NCBI GenBank assembly: GCA_029194665.1 | Contig: JARFXO010000001.1 | Location: 806,001 to 870,000 of the forward strand | From: Nitrospira sp. | GTDB lineage: Bacteria; Nitrospirota; Nitrospiria; Nitrospirales; Nitrospiraceae | Reading direction: 5' to 3' | DNA: 64,000 nucleotides | Part shown: positions 1 through 8,236 of the stretch, in pieces | How positions within the stretch are numbered: position 1 is the stretch's first letter | How the letters are laid out: each line of letters opens with the position of its first letter | The notes under the pieces: generated by a model | The model's input: only the letters and a program-made list of their open reading frames with translations | Database searches by the model: none | What the model was told of the DNA's origin: nothing | Translations under genes and position numbers: made by a program

Positions 1-139
1 CGTCGCCGCATCCCAGATCCAGCACCTTGAGTCCTCGCGTGATTCCGAGGGCTTTGATAAGTGCTTCTCCACTCTCCCTCATACTCGCCGCGATGCGCGT
101 AAAGTCGCCTTTTTCCCAGAGTGCCTTATTTGGATTCAC
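1..139 (-). CDS. Class I SAM-dependent methyltransferase, N-terminal part (cut by window edge)
   Basis: Read on the minus strand from a GTG at 139, with an AAGGGAG ribosome binding site about 7 bases upstream. The 46 visible residues begin MNPNKALWEKGDFTRIAASM and end in LKVLDLGCGD, the glycine-rich SAM-binding motif I of Rossmann-fold methyltransferases. The rest lies beyond the left edge, so the substrate cannot be told. The WEKGDFTRIA opening is common in UbiE/COQ5-like methyltransferases of unknown target. The family call is firm; a specific role is not supported. Confidence 0.75.
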   Translation of the reverse strand, partial: MNPNKALWEKGDFTRIAASMRESGEALIKALGITRGLKVLDLGCGD

Positions 140-243
140 GGACGTACTCCCTTGCCTACCCACAATCGTCGCAGGAATAGAGAGTAGGCAGTTCAGTGAG
201 AGCAGTCAAGAGAGGGGAGGGGAGGGCTACGGGATGAAAACTG

Positions 244-768
244 TCATGCCGCCAGTGAATCGGCTGTGGTGGCTTGGTTTCCCACCCTGTTCAGTCCATC
301 GAGTCGCTGAATATCCGGTTGATAGACACTCACTTTTCGCAGGATCATGGCTCGCAACCCTTCATCATCGATATGAGAGAGCGCGTCACGTACCCCTTCG
401 AGATCTCCGTCCTGCGCCAGATGCGCGGCGATGCCGATGAGCGGTAAGACTCCGGCATCGCCCATGGCTGTGGCAATTTCGATGGCTCCGGATCGGTCCC
501 CGGCCTTGACGAAGACTTGAGGCAGCTCAAGGTAAAAGTGGCTGGCCAAGAGCGACGGATCAGGGCATGAGCGGATCGTGTCTGTCACGGTCTGTACATC
601 CCCCCGCTCCGATTCGGCGAACAGCATCATCTGCCACGCCTCTCTCAGGTACCGTCTGTCAACGATGTCATTTGCAGTTTGTCGCGCTCCAGCGGTATCG
701 CCCGTCACAGCTTGCCTGATCGCCTGGTCCTTCAACTGTTCATCCGTCGGTGTTAGGGTTGGGATCAT
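244..768 (-). CDS. Hypothetical soluble helical-repeat protein
   Basis: A 174-residue protein starting MIPTLTPTDEQL. I chose the ATG at 768 because the minus strand has a GAGAGGAG Shine-Dalgarno sequence just upstream; the open frame continues further 5' but without coding character. The product is rich in Ala, Asp, Leu and Arg. It reads as a run of paired helices (GDTAGARQTANDI, GDVQTVTDTI, GDRSGAIEIATAM, GDLEGVRDALSHI), each unit opening with a Gly-Asp turn, like a degenerate TPR/HEAT-like solenoid. There is no signal peptide or membrane segment. No family was recognised, so the function is unknown; a scaffold role is only an inference from the repeat pattern. Confidence 0.65.
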   Translation of the reverse strand: MIPTLTPTDEQLKDQAIRQAVTGDTAGARQTANDIVDRRYLREAWQMMLFAESERGDVQTVTDTIRSCPDPSLLASHFYLELPQVFVKAGDRSGAIEIATAMGDAGVLPLIGIAAHLAQDGDLEGVRDALSHIDDEGLRAMILRKVSVYQPDIQRLDGLNRVGNQATTADSLAA

Positions 769-1361
769 GTCTTGGCTCCTCTCTCCACTCGGTCGGAGTA
801 GTAAAAGGGTTGCACAGGGCCTCATTCGAAATGTAACCGTGACATCGGTTCTTGTCGATCTTTTCACCACAAATTGACAGTCTCGTCCGCCGTCCAATCA
901 GCCTGACAACTCCGACCACACACCGTCATTTTACGTGTCGCGCGGTTTCCGAAAATGACGATATAGAATGAAAATCAATTTACTGCGAAGGAAACGTAGA
1001 GAAGATGCCGAAGGGACCTCAAAAATCACAGGCAGGCCACTGAATCATGGTTTAATAGGCTGCACGGATAGGAATCGCTCAAACACGCGAACTATCACTG
1101 CATGATTGCAAGATCTGATACGTACATTCTTAAAAGACGAACGTTCACTTCGACCCGGTGAACTTCAACTCTCACCCGATTCAACGCATCCTTTCAGGTG
1201 AACGAGCATGAGCCAAGCAGGCTATCCAAGATGGCTTAGCTGGATGGAGACAAGCGTCTTAACTCACAGGATCTCTTAATGCGTTGCGAATGTTGGAACA
1301 TAAATTGATTTGTTTTCTCCCTTCGCTTGCGCATCTGAAATGTCCAGCTATACTTTCCCTG
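769..1361. other. Intergenic stretch without a supported gene
   Basis: About 590 bases between the helical-repeat gene and the first HicB-like gene. The only long frames overlap the HicB-like gene in other frames and have no family resemblance. I see no tRNA, convincing promoter or repeat here. Confidence 0.5.
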
Positions 1362-1676
1362 ATGCATTCCACGAAATACATCATCATGCAGGATGGAAAC
1401 GGGTGGCGTGGCTATCTGCAGGGTTACCCGGAGCACGAGGCCCATGGGGAGTCGTTCGAGGACTTACAGATCAAGCTGTGGCAGCTGCACCAAGATCTTA
1501 TCGCCCAAGAATCAGAACAGGACCAATACGGGAGTGAAGAGTGCGACCGGCATCATAGTCACACATCCACGCGTTCCCGTCACACACCCACGAGGTCACG
1601 CACCATGTCGCGTGCCCAGATCAACCGCCGAGCCAGGGTGGAACAGCTCCTCTTCGCGATGATCAGTAATCGCTGA
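1362..1676 (+). CDS. HicB-like small protein (orphan antitoxin-type domain)
   Basis: About 104 residues from the ATG at 1362 (MHSTKYIIMQDGNGWRGYLQ). The first ~50 residues have the layout of the HicB antitoxin N-terminal domain: a strand, a QDG turn, GYLQGYPEHEAHGESFEDL, then a helix (LQIKLWQLHQDL). The C-terminal half is His/Thr/Arg-rich, low in complexity and unlike a DNA-binding HicB tail. No HicA toxin is found on either side. The ATG fits the family start better than upstream in-frame codons, although I see no strong Shine-Dalgarno. A stand-alone HicB-like protein or antitoxin remnant is most likely. Confidence 0.55.
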   Translation: MHSTKYIIMQDGNGWRGYLQGYPEHEAHGESFEDLQIKLWQLHQDLIAQESEQDQYGSEECDRHHSHTSTRSRHTPTRSRTMSRAQINRRARVEQLLFAMISNR

Positions 1677-1889
1677 ACGCAGCCGATCGCCGCCACGGAT
1701 CATTTCATGCCTCGACACAGGAGTTCGACTCAATCAAGACCAGGCCATCCTCCCTGAACGGCCACAGACCTTGGTTTCATTAGGAATCCTTGACCCATCG
1801 ACAAGGGCGTGTTGAAATGGACCTAGCACCCCTGGAGGCCGGGACGGCTCTTCGGCGGTCCAGGTCCATAGCCTAGAAACGAGGTGCCT

Positions 1890-2075
1890 ATGCAGACGTT
1901 CAAATGTTTCTATCTGGATAATGAGAAACAGTGGCTGGGCTCTTTGCCGAATTTTCCTGACCATTGGGCACAAGGAGAGACCTTCGAGGCGCTGCAACTC
2001 AACTTATCTCGTCTAAATTTTGACCTGACGTTACTCGAAGCGCTGCGAAAAGTTTCTGAACTCAGCCTTCCATAA
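1890..2075 (+). CDS. Second HicB-like small protein
   Basis: A 61-residue protein starting MQTFKCFYLDNEKQWLGSLP. The GAGG at 1881-1884 sits five bases before the ATG at 1890, which decides this start over the GTG at 1884. It follows the HicB N-terminal pattern (strand, turn, LPNFPDHWAQGETFEALQ, helix LNLSRLNFDL). It is a diverged paralogue of the protein ~200 bases upstream and lacks a C-terminal DNA-binding region. As with its neighbour, no HicA-type toxin is adjacent, so a toxin-antitoxin role is not shown. Confidence 0.55.
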   Translation: MQTFKCFYLDNEKQWLGSLPNFPDHWAQGETFEALQLNLSRLNFDLTLLEALRKVSELSLP

Positions 2076-2432
2076 ATTGCTGCAGAGGGCGCTCGGCGAC
2101 GCGAGACCAGCGGTTGCTGATACATCGACAGATGTGAACAGCCGATGCCGTGCTGACAGTAAGCCATCCTTTACGCTCCTGACCTCGATGTATCCCGGAT
2201 GTTCCTCCGCCCGTGCGAGGTCATCGCCAGCCTGCCGAAGTCGTCATCTCCTATCCGATTACTTGGACATACCTGTAAGACTTGTGTTCTGAAACCGACT
2301 CTGGAAGGCAAACGATCGGATGTTCTATTCACCGATCTTCTTCGTCCCCTGGGGAAGCTCTGATTGACCCGACGGGTGGAGTGTTGGTACACATATTTTG
2401 CAGTTTTTCTGACCAATTTTGCGAGGCCGACC
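2076..2432. other. Intergenic region upstream of the arsenic/phosphate cluster
   Basis: Roughly 355 bases without a credible gene. It must carry the promoter of arsM. A TTGACC at 2364 and a TACACA 18 bases later are a weak sigma-70 candidate. I see no clear ArsR-type operator here. Confidence 0.35.
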
Positions 2433-3620
2433 ATGCCCACTGATGAAATCACACAAAAAGTCAGCGACCGGTACGCCAAGGCCGCTACGACGGGCGAACA
2501 AATGTGTTGCCCCACCAGCTATGACATGGGAAACCTTAAAACCTTCATTCCCGAAGAGGTGCTAAAGGTCTCCTATGGTTGCGGCACACCGGCTGGGCTC
2601 AAGACGGTGCAGGCCGGAGAAACTGTCTTAGACATCGGGTCGGGCGGCGGCATCGATTGTTTTGAAGCCTCGCGTTTGGTGGGCCCCACAGGCCACGTGA
2701 TCGGGATCGACATGACCGATACGATGCTGGAAATCGCCCGCAAGAATGCGGCGAAGGTGGCAGCGAATCTCGGCTATCCCACATCGAACGTGGAATTTCG
2801 CAAAGGCCTGGCCGATGCGATGCCGGTGGAAGACGGCACGATCGACCTGATCATCTCGAATTGCGTGATCAACCTCGCGCCGGACAAGCGAAAGGTGTTC
2901 CAGGAAATGCATCGGGTCGCCAAGCCAGGGGGACGGTTCACTATCTCCGACATTGTATCGGACCAAACCGTCCCACAATACCTTGTCCACGATACCCAGA
3001 AATGGGGAGATTGTTTATCGGGCGCCTTGACGCTTACCGACTACATGAGCGGCATGAGGGCAGCAGGATTTCTTGGCATCCATCTCGTGGAGTTTTCACC
3101 CTGGCGGGTCATCGACGGCATTCATTTCTTTTCCGTCACGTTGACAGGTTACAAGTTGCCCATGGCCCTGACGGTCTCTTCGATCCACTACGCCACCCTT
3201 CGGGGTCCTTTCAGCTTCGTCGTGGATGAGCGAGGGAGGAAGTACCAGCGTGGTATTCCACAGCCAATTACCACGGATGATGTCAAACTGCTGAGCCATC
3301 CTCCATTCGCCGATCATTTTCTCCTGACTGCCGACCCTGTTGTGTTGGATGACCATGATCCACGCTGGACCACAGTGTTTCCGGCACAGACCCCATGCAC
3401 CTGGCAAGGCGATTATGCGCTCCTGGCCGGACCTTTCATCGAAGCTGCTGATGACGACCACCATCTCTATCGCCGTGGAGAGCCGCTGGAGATTTGCTCT
3501 AAAACAGTGGCTGTCCTAGAAACGGCAGGATACCAACCTCATTTCGTCATTCTGAATCGGGCCGGCGATCGTGTGAGCGGCGAAGCTGTGACCTGCTCAC
3601 CGGATGGAGGCTGTTGCTAG
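2433..3620 (+). CDS. arsM: Arsenite S-adenosylmethyltransferase ArsM
   Basis: A 395-residue protein from the ATG at 2433, preceded by GCGAGG. It methylates As(III) with SAM to mono- and dimethylated arsenicals. The N-terminal half is a Rossmann methyltransferase with motif [14 protein letters not shown]. The three arsenic-binding cysteines of the ArsM family appear at expected places: C50 in SYGCGTP, C144 in ISNCVINL and C194 in WGDCLSGAL. An extra CC pair (C25-C26) lies near the N-terminus. The last ~150 residues form an additional C-terminal domain ending in DGGCC, typical of longer ArsM proteins. The gene abuts arsS with no gap (stop 3618-3620, next ATG 3621), consistent with translational coupling and a shared pathway. 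Confidence 0.88.
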   Translation: MPTDEITQKVSDRYAKAATTGEQMCCPTSYDMGNLKTFIPEEVLKVSYGCGTPAGLKTVQAGETVLDIGSGGGIDCFEASRLVGPTGHVIGIDMTDTMLEIARKNAAKVAANLGYPTSNVEFRKGLADAMPVEDGTIDLIISNCVINLAPDKRKVFQEMHRVAKPGGRFTISDIVSDQTVPQYLVHDTQKWGDCLSGALTLTDYMSGMRAAGFLGIHLVEFSPWRVIDGIHFFSVTLTGYKLPMALTVSSIHYATLRGPFSFVVDERGRKYQRGIPQPITTDDVKLLSHPPFADHFLLTADPVVLDDHDPRWTTVFPAQTPCTWQGDYALLAGPFIEAADDDHHLYRRGEPLEICSKTVAVLETAGYQPHFVILNRAGDRVSGEAVTCSPDGGCC

Positions 3621-4658
3621 ATGACTCTCACGTTGCTTGGCCGAAGCAACCCTCTCGCCTCCGCAGCTGAACAACTTCGTCTCCTTGAGCAGTCAACCGT
3701 TTCACCACCGTTTGACTTTCGGCTCAATCAGGCAGGTATTTTCCCTCTTCGGGCAACCGGTATTACAGTCTTTCAGATCAATGTCGGAAAGCTCTGTAAT
3801 CAAACTTGCCGTCACTGTCATGTGGATGCCGGGCCTGATCGTACAGAAGCCATGTCCTTAGAAACGGCTGAACAGTGCGTTCGAGCTCTGGCCAAAACCG
3901 ACATTCCCACAGCCGATATTACGGGTGGGGCCCCGGAGCTCAATCCACACTTTCGTTGGTTGGTCGAACAGGTCCGTGGTCTCGGCCGGCATGTCATTGA
4001 TCGCTGCAACCTCTCCGTGTTGCTGCTGCCCTCGCAGGCGGACCTGGCGGGATTCCTGGCCGATCATCGTGTTGAGATCATCGCATCTCTTCCCTCGTAT
4101 CGTGCGGGTCAGACCGATGCGCAGCGAGGCGAGGGCGTCTTTGAGAAATCAATGGAGGCACTTCGGCTCTTAAATCGTTTCGGCTATGGACGACCGGACA
4201 GTGGGCTGGCCTTGAACCTCGTCCATAATCCTGTCGGCGCGTTTCTACCTCCCAAGCAAGAGGCCATTGAAGCGCAATTTAAGAAGGAACTCCGGACCAG
4301 GCACGGCATCGAATTTAACCAGCTCTATACGATCACCAACATGCCGATCAGCCGATTCCTGGAGTTCCTTATTGAAAGCGGCAACTACGAACAATACATG
4401 ACTCGCTTGGCCAATGCGTTCAACCCCGCTGCCGCAGCCGGAGTCATGTGCCGCTATACCCTGTCAGTCGGCTGGGACGGTCGATTGTACGATTGCGATT
4501 TCAATCAGATGCTCGATCTATCCCTCGATCATGGACTGCCGTCGCATATCCGAGACTTCGACCCGGCCAAGCTCCATCATCGCCAGATCGTCACACGCAA
4601 TCATTGTTTCGGCTGCACGGCCGGTTCAGGCTCATCTTGCGGTGGAGCGGTCGCTTGA
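3621..4658 (+). CDS. arsS: Arsenosugar biosynthesis radical SAM protein ArsS
   Basis: A 345-residue radical SAM enzyme. The cluster motif CNQTCRHC (C59, C63, C66) binds the [4Fe-4S] that cleaves SAM, and a Cys-rich C-terminus (HCFGCTAGSGSSCGG) matches the auxiliary-cluster tail of the ArsS (former DUF3641-type) family. Family members transfer the 5'-deoxyadenosyl moiety onto dimethylarsenite made by ArsM, a step toward arsenosugars. Many homologues have selenocysteine in the tail; here the codon is an ordinary Cys. Position immediately after arsM supports the assignment. The actual final product in this organism cannot be read from the sequence. Confidence 0.88.
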   Translation: MTLTLLGRSNPLASAAEQLRLLEQSTVSPPFDFRLNQAGIFPLRATGITVFQINVGKLCNQTCRHCHVDAGPDRTEAMSLETAEQCVRALAKTDIPTADITGGAPELNPHFRWLVEQVRGLGRHVIDRCNLSVLLLPSQADLAGFLADHRVEIIASLPSYRAGQTDAQRGEGVFEKSMEALRLLNRFGYGRPDSGLALNLVHNPVGAFLPPKQEAIEAQFKKELRTRHGIEFNQLYTITNMPISRFLEFLIESGNYEQYMTRLANAFNPAAAAGVMCRYTLSVGWDGRLYDCDFNQMLDLSLDHGLPSHIRDFDPAKLHHRQIVTRNHCFGCTAGSGSSCGGAVA

Positions 4659-4679
4659 AGAATTATCTACGACTAAGAT

Positions 4680-4695
4680 ATTGAGATATCTCAAT
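4680..4695. promoter_or_regulatory. Perfect 16-bp palindrome overlapping the pstS start codon
   Basis: ATTGAGATATCTCAAT is its own reverse complement and ends inside the ATG of the next gene (ATG at 4694). It lies in the 35-base gap between arsS and pstS. A dyad this exact is a candidate operator for a dimeric repressor or a small mRNA hairpin hiding the start. The cognate regulator is not identifiable in the window. Confidence 0.4.
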
Positions 4696-5560
4696 GCATC
4701 GATCTATCGATTTAATTCGGCAGAACATACCCGGTTCTCTTGCCGTGCTATGCATCGTGGCCCTCCTAGGGACTCCGGAATCCGTGACGCCCCAGACGAC
4801 CGCGACTGATCCCCTATCGGGCAAGCTGGCAATTACTGGTGCCAGCACCTTGGCTCCCTTGATAGCCGAGATCGGTAAACGATTCGAGAATCTCTATCCC
4901 AAAGTGCGGGTGGATGTCCAGACGGGCGGCTCCTCGCGCGGAGTCGCCGACACACGCCAGGGCCTCGCCGATATCGGCATGGTCTCGCGCGTGATGAAAG
5001 ACGAGGAGAAGGATCTGCATGCGTTTCCGGTGGCGCGCGACGGTGTTGCGATCATTTTGCACAAAGAAAATCCTGTCCAAGCACTCACCGACGAGCAAGT
5101 CGTCACGATCTACAAGGGCAAGATCACTGATTGGAAGGATGTCGGTGGAAAGCACGCTCCCATCACCGTCGTGAATAAAGCGGAGGGACGGTCTACGGTG
5201 GAAGTGTTCTTGCATTATTTCAGGTTGAAGAATACGGACGTGAGAGCTCATGTGGTCATTGGTGACAATGAACAGGGAATCAAAACCGTAGCCGGGAATC
5301 GTCATGCCATCGGGTATGTCTCCATCGGCACGGCAGAATATGATGAATCGCAAGGGGTACCGATTAAGCTACTCTCAGTCGGAGGGGTTGCCGCCTCCAC
5401 CGAAACCGTGCGGAACGGTACCTTTCCGATGTCTCGTCCATTACACCTCGTCACTCGTACTGTGCCGGTTGGATTGGCTAAAGCCTTTATCGAGTATGCA
5501 CAGTCTAAAGCCGTGCATGACATCATTAAGCAGCAATACTTTGTCCCGCTGGTCGACTGA
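4694..5560 (+). CDS. pstS: PstS-family phosphate (arsenate?) ABC transporter substrate-binding protein
   Basis: A 288-residue exported protein with a signal peptide in the first ~34 residues (hydrophobic LAVLCIVALLG). The mature part has the phosphate-binding family motifs ITGASTLAPLIAEI, TGGSSRGVADTRQG and EGRSTVEVFLHYF, whose Ser/Thr/Arg side chains hold the oxyanion. It delivers phosphate to PstCA. The 3' end overlaps the start of pstC by about 44 bases. Linkage to arsM-arsS suggests a high-affinity phosphate system tuned to discriminate against, or respond to, arsenate; that is an inference. Confidence 0.85.
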   Translation: MHRSIDLIRQNIPGSLAVLCIVALLGTPESVTPQTTATDPLSGKLAITGASTLAPLIAEIGKRFENLYPKVRVDVQTGGSSRGVADTRQGLADIGMVSRVMKDEEKDLHAFPVARDGVAIILHKENPVQALTDEQVVTIYKGKITDWKDVGGKHAPITVVNKAEGRSTVEVFLHYFRLKNTDVRAHVVIGDNEQGIKTVAGNRHAIGYVSIGTAEYDESQGVPIKLLSVGGVAASTETVRNGTFPMSRPLHLVTRTVPVGLAKAFIEYAQSKAVHDIIKQQYFVPLVD

Positions 5561-6395
5561 CGAGCTCCTGTGCTGGGTCTTGCGCGGCACCGCGGCCATC
5601 GTCGGCACAATCGTCCTGCTCATCGTAGTCTTCCTGATCCTGGAAGCGCTTCCCGCTCTCCATCACCTTGGTCTGCTCCGATTCTTTACCGATCCTTCCT
5701 GGCATCCAGCAGAGGGATTGTACAACCTCACCCCGATGTTGTGGGGAACGCTGTTCGCCATGACTGGTTCTGTGCTGATTGCCACCCCCTTGGGCATTCT
5801 CTCCGCCATCTTCTGCCACTACTATGCGCCGCTCGCGCTTGCCCGGCCCTATCGACGCCTGATCGAGTTGCTCGCAGGCATTCCTTCCGTGGTCTACGGA
5901 TTCTGGGGACTCGTCGTACTGGTCCCGTTGATTGCAGAGATACAACCGCCCGGACCCAGCCTGTTAGCGGGCATCCTCATCCTCACGATCATGATTCTCC
6001 CCACCATCGCGTTGATGGCCGATGCCAGCTTTGCCAATGTACCTCAACAATATTTACAGGGGGCTGCTGCATTGGGGATTCCGCGATGGGCGACTATCCG
6101 AAACATTGTGTTACCAGCGGCAAAATCGGGATTGTTCACCGGGGTGACCCTGGAAATCGGTCGAGCCATTGGGGAAACGATGGCGATTCTGATGGTCTCT
6201 GGAAACGTGGTGCAGACTCCTTCCAGCCTCTTCGACCCGATCCGGACGCTGACCGCCAATATCGCCCTGGAGATGGCCTATGCGCTCGGAGACCATCGCG
6301 CTGCGTTGTTCGTCAGTGGACTCGTCTTGATGGCCGTGATTATAGCGCTTGCCGTCTCGGCGGAATGGATTACTCGCGGGAGAATGTATGGCTGA
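5517..6395 (+). CDS. pstC: Phosphate ABC transporter permease PstC
   Basis: About 292 residues with six predicted membrane helices. The permease signature region IVLPAAKSGLFTGVTLEIG followed by RAIGETMAI (EAA-loop type) contacts the ATPase. The start at ATG 5517 lies inside the 3' end of pstS; an alternative is the TTG at 5541, and no clear Shine-Dalgarno decides between them. A longer upstream open frame only shadows pstS. It pairs with PstA to form the inner-membrane channel. Confidence 0.85.
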   Translation: MTSLSSNTLSRWSTDELLCWVLRGTAAIVGTIVLLIVVFLILEALPALHHLGLLRFFTDPSWHPAEGLYNLTPMLWGTLFAMTGSVLIATPLGILSAIFCHYYAPLALARPYRRLIELLAGIPSVVYGFWGLVVLVPLIAEIQPPGPSLLAGILILTIMILPTIALMADASFANVPQQYLQGAAALGIPRWATIRNIVLPAAKSGLFTGVTLEIGRAIGETMAILMVSGNVVQTPSSLFDPIRTLTANIALEMAYALGDHRAALFVSGLVLMAVIIALAVSAEWITRGRMYG

Positions 6396-7251
6396 GCCGT
6401 TGAGCCGGCCACAGGATCCCCGGGAATGGTTTGCGTTCGTGCTCGTCTGGGGCGCGGCGGCGCTCGTGACCGCTGTATTCTGCTGGCTGTTGGGGGACAT
6501 CGTTTGGCATGGGCTGAGTCATGTCTCCTGGACATTTCTGACAGCCTTCCCTGAAAACGCCGGACGCCGAGGCGGGATCGGCCCTATCCTTGTTTCGACA
6601 TTCTTGATTCTGGGCGTCTGTCTTGCGGTATCCCTTCCCATTGGTATCGGCACCTCCGTCCTCCTCGCCGAGTTCACATCGGACTACAGCCTGTTCGGAC
6701 GGATGACTCGCCGAAGTCTGGATGTCCTGGCTGGTGTGCCGTCGATCGTCTTTGGTCTGTTCGGCAACGCGTTTTTTTGCAAGACACTGGGGCTCGGCTT
6801 CTCGATTCTCTCCGGCGGGCTGACTCTGGCCTGCATGGTCTTGCCGATCTTGATCCGCTCGACGGAAGAAGGGTTTCGTGCTGTGCCGGCGAGCTATCGG
6901 CTTTCCGCAGCGGCAGTGGGACTGTCCCGTACCACGACCCTCGTTCATCTCTTGCTGCCGGCAGCGGTACCAGGTCTCCTGGTGGGTCTGGTACTTGGAG
7001 TCGGCCGTGCGATTGCCGAGACGGCCGCCCTCATCTTCACAAGCGGCTATGTGGATCGGATGCCGGGGTCGCTGCTCGATTCCGGCCGCTCATTGTCTAT
7101 CCACATCTTCGATCTCTCCATGAACGTGTCCGGCGGAGACGCGAATGCCTATGCCTCAGCGCTGGTCTTGGTCATCTTGTTGCTCGCCATCAACAGTGCC
7201 GCCTCTTGGCTGGCAACATACGGGCTCCACCGAAAGATCATGACCGTATGA
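6388..7251 (+). CDS. pstA: Phosphate ABC transporter permease PstA
   Basis: A 287-residue membrane protein starting MAEPLSRPQDPREWF at 6388, overlapping pstC by 8 bases. It has six hydrophobic segments and the coupling-loop motif LPAAVPGLLVGLVLGVGRAI followed by AETAAL, as expected for PstA. It forms the PstCA heterodimer in the inner membrane. The ATGA overlap with pstB indicates tight translational coupling. Confidence 0.87.
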   Translation: MAEPLSRPQDPREWFAFVLVWGAAALVTAVFCWLLGDIVWHGLSHVSWTFLTAFPENAGRRGGIGPILVSTFLILGVCLAVSLPIGIGTSVLLAEFTSDYSLFGRMTRRSLDVLAGVPSIVFGLFGNAFFCKTLGLGFSILSGGLTLACMVLPILIRSTEEGFRAVPASYRLSAAAVGLSRTTTLVHLLLPAAVPGLLVGLVLGVGRAIAETAALIFTSGYVDRMPGSLLDSGRSLSIHIFDLSMNVSGGDANAYASALVLVILLLAINSAASWLATYGLHRKIMTV

Positions 7252-8090
7252 GGCCGGTCGAACCGAGCAAAATAGAACCGCGCCCTCGACATCCGTTCGG
7301 AGATCGGTCTGCCTGCTGTGAACCCCAACCATTCGTTAAGGTCGATCAGCTCAGCTTGTATTACGGGGAAAAACCGGCGTTTCAGGACGTGACCTTGTCG
7401 ATCATCAAGGGATGCATTACGGCCCTCGTAGGACCGTCCGGGTGTGGAAAGACCAGCTTCCTCACTTGCCTGAACCGCCTCTCCGATCTGATCGCCGGGT
7501 GTCGTGTCTCGGGCAGGATCATGATCGATGCTCTCGATGTGTTGGCACCAGGCACCGATGTGATCCAGCTTCGCCGCCGCATCGGCATGATTTTTCAGAA
7601 ACCGAATCCCTTTCCGTTGTCTATCCGGAGAAACCTAGAGTTTCCCCTACGCGAGCATGGGTTACGAGATCGAACACAGATTGCGCAGACGATGGAGACC
7701 ACCTTACGCGATGTCGGCCTCTGGGACGAGGTCAAGGATCGGCTGGACTCGCCGGCTCTGGCCCTATCCGGGGGCCAGCAACAGCGCCTCTGTATCGCGA
7801 GGGCGTTAGCTCTTTTACCTGAGGTGCTGCTCATGGATGAACCGTGCAGCGCCCTCGATCCACTCTCCAGCGGAATGGTCGAGGATCTGATCGTCAGTCT
7901 GCGAGGCCGCTATACCATCTTGATCGTCACGCACAATCTGGCCCAGGCCCGTCGAATCGCGGACTATGTTGCCTTGTTCTGGGTCCAGAACGGAGCCGGT
8001 CGTTTGATCGAGGCCGGAGCCGCGAAACAGATATTCGAGAATCCTCGTGATCCACTGACCGCTGCATATGTCAGCGGCATGCGAGGATAG
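7248..8090 (+). CDS. pstB: Phosphate ABC transporter ATP-binding protein PstB
   Basis: A 280-residue ATPase starting at ATG 7248, which shares ATGA with the pstA stop; the frame is open further 5' but that part shadows pstA. Walker A is GPSGCGKT (residues 62-69), the ABC signature LSGGQQQR, Walker B LLMDEPCSALDP and the switch His lies in VTHNLAQA. All catalytic elements are intact. The ~30-residue N-terminal extension (EPRPRHPFGDRSACCEP) is slightly longer than usual. No phoU or phoBR follows, so regulation must be elsewhere. Confidence 0.9.
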   Translation: MRPVEPSKIEPRPRHPFGDRSACCEPQPFVKVDQLSLYYGEKPAFQDVTLSIIKGCITALVGPSGCGKTSFLTCLNRLSDLIAGCRVSGRIMIDALDVLAPGTDVIQLRRRIGMIFQKPNPFPLSIRRNLEFPLREHGLRDRTQIAQTMETTLRDVGLWDEVKDRLDSPALALSGGQQQRLCIARALALLPEVLLMDEPCSALDPLSSGMVEDLIVSLRGRYTILIVTHNLAQARRIADYVALFWVQNGAGRLIEAGAAKQIFENPRDPLTAAYVSGMRG

Positions 8091-8236
8091 TGATGTCATT
8101 AGCGGTACATGTGGAGCACTGATATTTACAGACTCCCGTTCGGCTGGCTTTGCTGGGCCACTTGCATTTTGTCATGAAGAGCATCCAGGATGAACGCAAT
8201 GATGGCCCGGCTGGTGAACCTGCCTCCTTCCCGTCC

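Noticed and set aside
4501-4660. Selenocysteine in ArsS
   Set aside because: Many ArsS proteins are selenoproteins, but here the motif uses TGC/TGT cysteines and no in-frame TGA is needed.
6777-7247. Long N-terminal extension of the PstB frame
   Set aside because: It only reads pstA in another frame; the ATGA junction at 7248 and the family length set the true start.
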